Source: Anolis sagrei (lineage: Eukaryota; Chordata; Lepidosauria; Squamata; Anolidae). Taken from it: 64,000 bases of DNA. Below the pieces are notes generated by a model, which was not told the DNA's origin, ran no database searches, and saw nothing but the letters and a program-made list of their open reading frames with translations. This document shows positions 57,801 to 64,000 of the stretch, piece after piece. How positions within the stretch are numbered: the stretch's first letter is position 1; each line of letters starts with the position of its first letter. The position numbers were made by a program, and so were the translations under genes. The stretch covers positions 90,791,000 through 90,854,999 of the forward strand of contig NC_090034.1 of NCBI RefSeq assembly GCF_037176765.1, written 5' to 3'.

Positions 57801-60388
57801 CAAAACGGGTTTTCCAGACTGTCCCCCAAATCCACACCAAAGTGGGTTTTTAAAACCCACTTTGTTGTGGATTTGAGGGCAGTCTGGAAGCACCCTGAAC
57901 TATATGGTAAGTGATCTTGAGTCCCAATTTTAAGAAAAGGTGAAAGTATGATTATGATTGCTGCAATCTTATATGTTTCATTGTGTTACATAACTTTACA
58001 TATACCTAGCTACATAGCAATGGTTAATGGGAGTCTGGTGAGAGTGTTCAATGTGCACAATTGTGCAATGTACATTCAGGACCAATGTACACTGATCCCA
58101 TTGTGCCTTGGTCCCATTATACATTGGGTACCCATGCTCATTGGGCACTTGGCTGGCTCTGCTACATAGTAATATAACAGCAGCCCTCTACTGTCTGTTC
58201 TGCAACTGTGTAATTTTAATTCCTGCAAATGGAAATCCACTTGGTGATGGTGATGATAACAACAGCAACAACAATAAAAAGAGAAATAATGTTTTAGTTT
58301 ATGGCTGGTAAAATAAACAATTCATTCATTTTTTCAATTTCAATTCATTTTTTTAAATCTTGTGTCCTTGTAGCATTGAATTTTTGCTGTTCCTGTTGTT
58401 AACTGCTGTGAGTCGCCTAAGGGCTGAGAACAGTGGTATACAAATAAAGTAAATAATAAATAAATAAATAAATAAATTCATTCATAATGTTTTAGTATAA
58501 AATGGTGGCATAGATGTGGTCATCTTTAACATTTTACCAATTTGAGAAGCATATCCTAATTTGAAAAGCTGGGCAGGATATTATAGACAGTCATGTTGCT
58601 GAGTGGAACCATGTGCAGCAGGTATGAAAGGTCACCCCTCAGCAAAAGATGATCAATTTTAGGAAATCATATGATATTAGCAAACTTTCCGAACACCCCT
58701 TGGGTCCATTAGCAAAGCAGAGGCATGTTGGGGCTCCTGTTAAACATTGTTGTAACCCATTGAGTGGGCAGGTGGAATGTCACAATACACCTGTTGGAAT
58801 AAAAGTCCTGATTTTTATTGAACCAGTCTAAAGATGGATCTACACTGCCCTATATCCCAGGATCTGATCCTAAATTATCTGCTTTGAACTGGATTATATG
58901 AATCTACACTGCCAGATAATCTGGGATAAGTAGACAATCTGGGATTGGGTTCTGGGATATAGGGCAATATAGATTCAGTCTCAGACAGAAAACTTTTTGT
59001 AATGCCTTGGAAAGAACAAGATTCACATCTCTCTATAGCCCGTGCTCACTTTATGATTTATTATTATTTCCATTTTGTTGAATCTCTTCCCTTTAGTAAT
59101 GCAAACCTAACATCACTAATGCTTAAAAGATGGAGGAAACAAACCTTTAATATAGCATTTCTCAACCTGGAGGTTGGGACTCCTGGGGGGTTGTGAAGGG
59201 GTGTCAGAGAGGTTGCCAAAGACCATCAGAAAACATAGTACTTTTTGTTGGTCATGGGGTTCTTTGTGGGAAGTTTGGCTCAATTCTATCATTGGTGGGG
59301 TTCAGAATGCTTTTTGATTGTAGTTGAACAATAAATCCCAGCAACTACAACTCCAAAATGTCAAGGTATATTTTCCCCAAACTCCACCAGTATTCACATT
59401 TGGACATATTGAGTATTCGTGCCAAGTTTGGTTCAGATCCATCATACTTTGAGTCCACAATGCTCTTTGGATGTAGATGAACTACAACTCCAAAACTCAA
59501 GGTCAATGCCCATCAAACCCTTCCAGTATTTTCTGTTGGTCATGGGAGTTCTGTGTGCCAAATTTGGTTCAATTCTATTGTTGGTGGAGTTCAGAATGCT
59601 CTTTGATTGTAGGTTAACTATACACCCCAGCAACTACAACTCCCAAATGACAACTCTCCCCAACCCCACAAGTATTCAAATTTGGGTGTATCGGGTATTT
59701 GTGCCAAATTTGGTCCAGTGAATGAAAATACATCTTGTATATCAGATATTTACATTAAAGATTCATAACAGTAGCAAAATTACAGAAGTAGCAACAGAAA
59801 AAAATTATGGTTGGGGGTCACCACAACATAAGGAACTATATTAAAGGTTTGCAGCATTGGGAGGGTTGAGAATCACTGCTTTAATACAACCCCAAAGTCC
59901 TGATTCTTCCCAGCTTTGGACAAGTTGTTGCCTCGTATTCTTTTAAGAACAATCCTTAAGGCCATCATAAAGAGACCTGCCACCCCTTCCCTGCATAGTT
60001 TCAGAACTAACTCACTTTACATTTCTCTATTTCTCTCCCTCCAACTTACCATGATAGAGCAAACGAAGGCAGCAATACCTAAGGGTAGAAAACAACAAAC
60101 CATATTAAAGATGGAGTAGCCCAAGTAATCAGGCACGCTGGGTGGAAGGGCAGTTGCAACGAAGATGGCCCGTGATGGATAGAGGACTGCACCAGGATTG
60201 CATCCTTCTCTGGGTAAACCATAACAAGGCTGGTATTCAGGTGGCAGTGCAGGGATGGCTTCATAGCCCAGCGTGGGCAGTGTCTCGGCATAAGGTCCCA
60301 GTGGAGGAGGTTCTTCTTCAGAGTAGGGGGGTGGATCCAGAGAAGCAGAGGAATGGCCATCAATTTTCTCATAGTATGCATTGCTCAT
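53886..60388 (-). CDS. Gene E: CD225/dispanin protein with PPPY motif (2 exons, 157 aa)
   Basis: The coding sequence is the complement of 60050..60388 joined to the complement of 53886..54020; the donor is CATG|GTAAGT and the acceptor follows a C-rich tract (CCCCCCAG), phase 0. The N-terminus has PPPY at 19-22, a textbook NEDD4-type WW-domain ligand (IFITMs carry PPNY), followed by an acidic/Pro run. The membrane segment at 90-112 has CCF at 98-100 instead of CCC, so one candidate palmitoylation cysteine is missing. The exon junction is SIM|TR rather than SIQ|TR. Helix 2 spans about 133-155, and the protein ends abruptly at IFLW, without a cytosolic or luminal tail. Function is inferred only at family level. 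TTTATT at 53549-53554 may be its poly(A) signal. Confidence 0.88.
54068..54560 (-). mobile_element. L2/CR1-type LINE 3' region
   Basis: TATTTATATCCCACCTTTCT...CCGAGGGGGACTCAAGGTGA is the reverse-complement tail. GAGTTCCGAAACTGAGGGGT...CCACTGAGAAGGTCCTGTCT is the coding C-terminal block on the - strand. It lies in the gene E intron. Confidence 0.7.
54625..54980. mobile_element. hAT nonautonomous element with perfect TSD
   Basis: The ends are CAGGGGCCCACAAACTTTTT and TTAGTTTGAGGACCCCTG. The TSD CTCTAGAG is exact (54617-54624 and 54981-54988). Confidence 0.88.
55080..55336 (-). mobile_element. ACA-type SINE
   Basis: The reverse complement gives GCGCAGTGGGTTAAACCCTT, GACAGGTCGCAGGTTTGAAT and GAAGCGACTTGCAGTTTCTC. 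It interrupts a small palindromic MITE (left 55010-55079, right 55337-55390). Confidence 0.82.
55391..56270. other. Unassigned DNA in the gene E intron
   Basis: CCTGGGTTATATAA occurs twice (55768 and 55801). Otherwise nothing recognised. Confidence 0.35.
56278..56406 (+). mobile_element. CR1 LINE 3' end
   Basis: CCCTTCTTTGGAGGTTTTTA to CTCTTCCAACTCTATGATTC. Confidence 0.7.
56407..57120. other. Unassigned DNA in the gene E intron
   Basis: A short L2-like tail in reverse (CTACCCCGTCTTTCTCCCCA) lies near 56448. Otherwise nothing is seen. Confidence 0.35.
57129..57263. mobile_element. Palindromic hAT MITE, 135 bp, perfect TSD
   Basis: CTGTGGTTCTCAACCTGTGG to GTTGAGAACTACTG. The TSD ATCTAATC is exact (57121-57128 and 57264-57271). 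Confidence 0.88.
57283..57898. mobile_element. Possible long terminal-inverted-repeat element
   Basis: Left GGGCCCATCCAGACAGGCCC and right GGGCAGTCTGGAAGCACCCT are loosely inverted. The interior has two long partial palindromes (around 57470 and 57690). Confidence 0.4.
57899..58370. other. Unassigned DNA in the gene E intron
   Basis: Nothing recognised. Confidence 0.3.
58371..58478 (+). mobile_element. L2-type LINE 3' end
   Basis: CTGCTGTGAGTCGCCTAAGG...TGGTATACAAATAAAG, then (AAAT)n. Confidence 0.65.
58831..58985. mobile_element. Foldback MITE F1-related copy
   Basis: GATCTACACTGCCCTATATC...CCAGG pairs with CTGGGATATAGGGCAATATA...GATTCAG. Confidence 0.6.
59153..59878. mobile_element. SPIN-like hAT element with TSD
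   Basis: It runs TAGCATTTCTCAACCTGGAG to GGGTTGAGAATCACTG. The TSD CTTTAATA is exact (59145-59152 and 59879-59886). It holds the SPIN-like right half (TAACAGTAGCAAAATTACAG, TATGGTTGGGGGTCACCACA) and three core units. Confidence 0.85.
60050..60388 (-). CDS. Gene E exon 1
   Basis: One hundred and thirteen codons starting MSNAYYEKIDGHSSASLD. The region upstream (60389-60660 on the + strand) is pyrimidine-rich and holds the putative leader and promoter. A stretch AGTTCTCACTTT near 60575 only loosely resembles an interferon-stimulated element. Confidence 0.9.
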
Positions 60389-60989
60389 AATGCAGGTCTC
60401 TTTTTAGGGTCTGTAAGTACTGGCCTTCCGTCACTTTTCCAGTTCCTTCTTTTGGCTTTCCCGATGAGATGAGGCTGCTGTGCTCTTTCTCCTTCACGGT
60501 TATCTTCAGTTCTTTCCCCACCTATTGCTTTTCTCCTCCTGTGGTACTTAATCTTTTTTTTTTTTTGCTTAGTTCTCACTTTACAAAACAAGGCATTCTG
60601 TTCCATTTCTTCCCTTAAGGGACTCCTAAGTATTGTGCTGGCTCATAGACAAAACCGCTGTGCATTATTGCTGAGAAAAAAAGAGAGGACAGAACATAGA
60701 ACAAGGAAATCAATAACCGAAGCAAACAAAAAAAGGAGGATGGAACAGAGGGGAAAAAAATAAAAAGAGTGTAGGAGCACCTTTAAGACTAAATAGGTTT
60801 TTATTTTTGCATGAGCTTTTGTGGACAGATTTATAAATGGACTGAGAATTCCAGTAAGGATTTCATTTCCTGCAGGGATAGATGAGTTCCCAGACCCAGC
60901 ATAACTTGCTGCTTCCATATCACTTTCTAAAATTGGAGTTTCATCTTTATGTGGTTCTTTCTGGAATAAATCTAGTATCCTTTCATATA

Positions 60990-61380
60990 CAAGGGTTGAA
61001 TGAAATGTAATGCCTCCACCTTCATAACTCCTCAACATATGGCAGTATTGATATGTGGTACTGGCTTGTTCAGTAGACTCTCCTCTACAGTTCTGTTTTG
61101 GTGGGAAGCCTTAGCATTGAATGGCTGTGATTTTAAAGTATGGAACCCTGTGCAGACGGTTGGTCAATGTGACTTCGACTCAGCAGAAGATGTCACCCCA
61201 ATGGAGATTCATCAGCTGTTTTTTTTTGAAAATATACAGCGATATAGTTCTTTATTAATTTTTTCTTAAAATCAGTACGGGTTTTATAAAATCATCAAAT
61301 TAAGTGAAAAATAAGAAAAAGAGAGGAAAAAAATTATAGATGAAAGTAGTGAAAAAGAAAGAGAACCAGAAGCAAGAAGA

Positions 61381-61429
<49 letters not shown>

Positions 61430-63042
61430 TTGTGAAAGATCTTGACCCCCTGGTATCTTTCCGAAGTCTTCTATATGGTCTTCTTATCTTGTGTCTTCAC
61501 TCCTTATCTTTCTTTCATCACTCTTTCCTTTCTCTCTTTGTGTTTCCTTTACTCTCTTATTATATAGTTTCAGATCACCGTCTCTTTTTTTCTTTTCTCT
61601 CAAGTATTCAATAATTTCTTTCCATTCTGTTTCTTTCCTTCCAATCTCTTTGTTCTTCAATAATAGGAAGGCGAGTCTATCCATATTTCTAATTTCTAAG
61701 ATCTTTGTTAACCATTCGTCTTCTTGTGGAATCTCATCTTGCTTCCATTTTCTTGCGAAGCATATCCCTGCTGCTGTTAATATTAAGAATAATATTCTGT
61801 CTGTATTTTCATCTACTCTTTTGTCATACATGCCTAATAGGAATATTTCTGCTTCCCATGGCAATTGTATTTTTAACATATTTTGGATCTCCTTCTGTAT
61901 TTTCCTCCAGTATTCTTTTGCTTTGTCACATGTCCACCACATGTGGTAATAGGAGCCTTATTTTACTTTACATTTCCAGCATGTTGTACATGTATTATTG
62001 TAATTTTTCCCCAATTTTTTCGCTGTCATATACCATCTTTGTGATATTTTAACCCAATTTTCTCTCAGATCCGTTGCATACATATATTTTATTCTCTTTT
62101 TCCAAATTTTCTCCCATTCTTCTTTTTTAATGTTTCTCCCGATATTCTTGTTCCATCTTTTCATATAGTTTTTATCTTCTTTGGCTTCCATAGTTCATTC
62201 TAATAATTTTTTATATATCTTTGTTATTAATTTATTTTCCATTTCTATAATTTTATCCCAATTTTTTTTCTTGTGTGAATCCTACTTTTTAAAATCTAAT
62301 TTATATTTCTCTTTTATTTGCCAGTATTGTAGCCAAGAAATGTTTGGATCTATAGTGTTTAGTTCATGTTGTGATTTTAGTATTAACTCTCCTTGCTCGT
62401 TTTTCAATATATCCCTATAGACTGGCCATACATTCCATCCCATGTAACTTTTCTGTCCCGCTTCTAATGGCGATAACCAGAGTGGTGTTTTACTGTATAA
62501 TTTCTTTTTATATTTTTCCCAAATTTTTAGAATTTATCAGCTGTTTATAGTGATTTTTAGAGATTCATCAGCTGTTTATGGTGATTGTGTCGATGTGAGT
62601 ACTGTGTGTTGTTGGGCGAGTAAGTTTAAAGATGTTGAGGAGGGAAAATCTGACTTGCATGACAAACAAAGAGTTGGACATCCTGTGACAGCAACCACCA
62701 AGTTTCACTAGTAAAATGTTGACAGACTGATTGTCGTATCACTCAGAGAGAAATTTCAAGCATAATCAGCATTTCACAAGAACATGTGGGTCACATTATT
62801 GCTTTGCTTGGCTATCAGAAGATCTGTGCAGAAATAGAGTGTTGACTTCTTCTGTGACGGTTTCAGAAAACTTGTTCATCGTTGGCAGAAATGTATCCAA
62901 TTGTCTGGTGATTATGTGGAAAAGTGAATAGTGGTAGTTAAAAAGCACATTCTAGGGATTATCTCTGCATTTGATTTATTAAAATATTTCCATCCAAAAC
63001 CAAGTAATGAAGGTGGAGTCATTAGTTTCCATTCAACTCTCG
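60990..63042 (+). mobile_element. Mariner-type transposon remnant, split by an L1
   Basis: Ends CAAGGGTTGAATGAAATGTA...ATGCCTCCACCTTCAT and the complement ATGAAGGTGGAGTCATTAGT...CATTCAACTCTCG are inverted repeats. TA is duplicated at 60988-60989 and 63043-63044. Fragments of the transposase N-terminus are readable (EIHQLFMVI; EISSIISISQEHVGHII). About 720 bp of mariner remain, less than the usual 1.3 kb, with several frame breaks. Confidence 0.78.
61223..62533 (-). mobile_element. L1 LINE 3' end nested in the mariner
   Basis: On the - strand ORF2 C-terminal residues are clear: WYMTAKKLGKNYNNTCTTCW, then CKVK, YYHMWWTCDKAKEYWRKI and LPWEAEIFLLGMYDKRVDEN, matching the Cys-rich end of L1 ORF2. 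An (AAT)n-containing 3' UTR and an A tail follow. TTTATCAGCTGTTTAT (62533-62548) echoes the TTCATCAGCTGTTT at 61208, so a TSD is likely. Confidence 0.8.
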
Positions 63043-63217
63043 TATTTATTTCCACTGTCTTTTCATTTGAACTTGGTCATGTAATGTGGTCCCCTGCAGG
63101 CCGTAGCACAGTGGCAGATTGCATAAATGTGCTCTGAATACAGAAAAGCTTATTTTGGAATGAGTCAGACCACTACAGTATTCATTGTCTCCATAGACTG
63201 GCAGCAATTCTCTAGCT

Positions 63218-64000
63218 CAGTGTTTCTCAGCCTTCCTAATGCTGCGACCCCTTAATATAGTTCTTCATGATGTGGTGACCCCCAACCATAAAATTAGTTT
63301 GTTGCTACTTCCTAACTGCAATTTTGCTACTGTTATGGATTGAAATGTAAATATCTGATATGCAGGATGTATTTTCCTTCACTGGACCAAATTTGGCACA
63401 AATACTGGATACGCCCAAATTTGAATATTGGTGGGTTTGGAGGAGAGTTGTCATTTGGGAGTTGTAGTTGCAGGGATGTATAGTTAACCTACAATCAGAG
63501 AGCATTCTGAACTCCACCAGCAATAGAACTGAACCAAATTTGGCACACAGAACTCCCATGACCAAGAGAAAATACTGGAAGGGTTTGATGGGCATTGACC
63601 TTGAGTTTTGGAGATGTAGTTCACCTACATCCAAAGAGCACTGTGGACTCAAACTATGATGGATCAGGACCAAACATGGCATAAATACTCAATATGCCCA
63701 TATGGGAACACTGGTGGAGTTCGAGGAAAATAAACCTTGACATTTGGGAGTTGTAGTTGCTGGGATTTATAGTTTACCTAAAACCAAAGAGCATTCTGAA
63801 CTCCACCAACAATAGAATTGGGTCAAACTTGGCACAAATATTCAGTATGTCCAAAATGTCAACACTGGTGGAGTTTGGGGAAAATAGACTTGACATTTGG
63901 GAGTGGTAGTTGCTGGGATTTATAGTTCACCTACAAGCAAAGAGTATTCGGAACTCCACCAATCTTCCCACACATAACCCCCATAACCAACAGAAAATAC
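63218..64000. mobile_element. SPIN-like hAT element, cut by window end
   Basis: It begins CAGTGTTTCTCAGCCTTCCT, with CCTTAATATAGTTCTTCATG and the core units (CACCTACATCCAAAGAGCAC, CACCTACAAGCAAAGAGTAT). At least four core units are visible. Confidence 0.8.

Noticed and set aside
61491-62052. 152-aa and 115-aa open frames on the + strand
   Set aside because: They are antisense shadows of the L1 ORF2 C-terminus on the - strand.

Overview
The window looks like nuclear DNA of a squamate reptile, most likely an anole-like lizard. That rests on the repeat mix: an RTE-BovB 3' end, CR1 and L2-type LINE ends, an R4/Dong-like LINE, a 5S-rRNA-derived SINE, tRNA-type SINEs of the anole ACA type, SPIN-like and other hAT elements, a Helitron and many Penelope-like fragments. 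Species identity is an inference; nothing was searched.

The only host genes I can support form a cluster of CD225/dispanin-family small membrane proteins (the superfamily of IFITM, SynDIG and PRRT1 proteins). Gene A is on the + strand (exons 4528-4824 and 11462-11623, 152 aa). Three complete genes are on the - strand: gene C (exons 21037-21357 and 16409-16585, 165 aa), gene D (41603-41941 and 29380-29529, 162 aa) and gene E (60050-60388 and 53886-54020, 157 aa). An orphan first exon, B, lies at 13240-13449 (-). Every complete gene has two exons, with exon 1 carrying a Pro/Tyr-rich cytosolic tail and the Cys-rich first hydrophobic segment. Exon 2 begins with T-R and carries the conserved loop and second membrane helix. 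The intron is always phase 0 and at the same residue. The order B-C-D-E with A reversed indicates tandem duplication plus one inversion.

Almost everything else is transposable-element debris. 0-3 kb: R4-like LINE, CR1 end, hAT, U2 fragment, BovB end. 3.2-3.4 kb: degenerate interstitial telomeric array. 4.5-11.6 kb: gene A, whose intron holds a LINE (here LINE-A) containing both an L2 LINE and a polyadenylated retrocopy. 11.9-21 kb: Penelope-like fragments, hAT, gene C. 21.9-30 kb: SPIN-like elements, CR1, Tigger-like MITE. 29.4-42 kb: the 12-kb intron of gene D, with a Helitron, Penelope foldbacks, hATs and a 5S SINE. 42-54 kb: MITE nests, a CpG-rich promoter-like stretch that may be an LTR fossil, a four-layer nest at 50.3-51.5 kb and the longest LINE-A copy. 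54-60.4 kb: gene E. 61-64 kb: a mariner split by an L1, then a SPIN-like element cut by the window edge.

Target-site duplications (TSDs) were read by eye for many insertions, which allows relative dating of the nests. Functions of the dispanin genes are inferred from family membership only.
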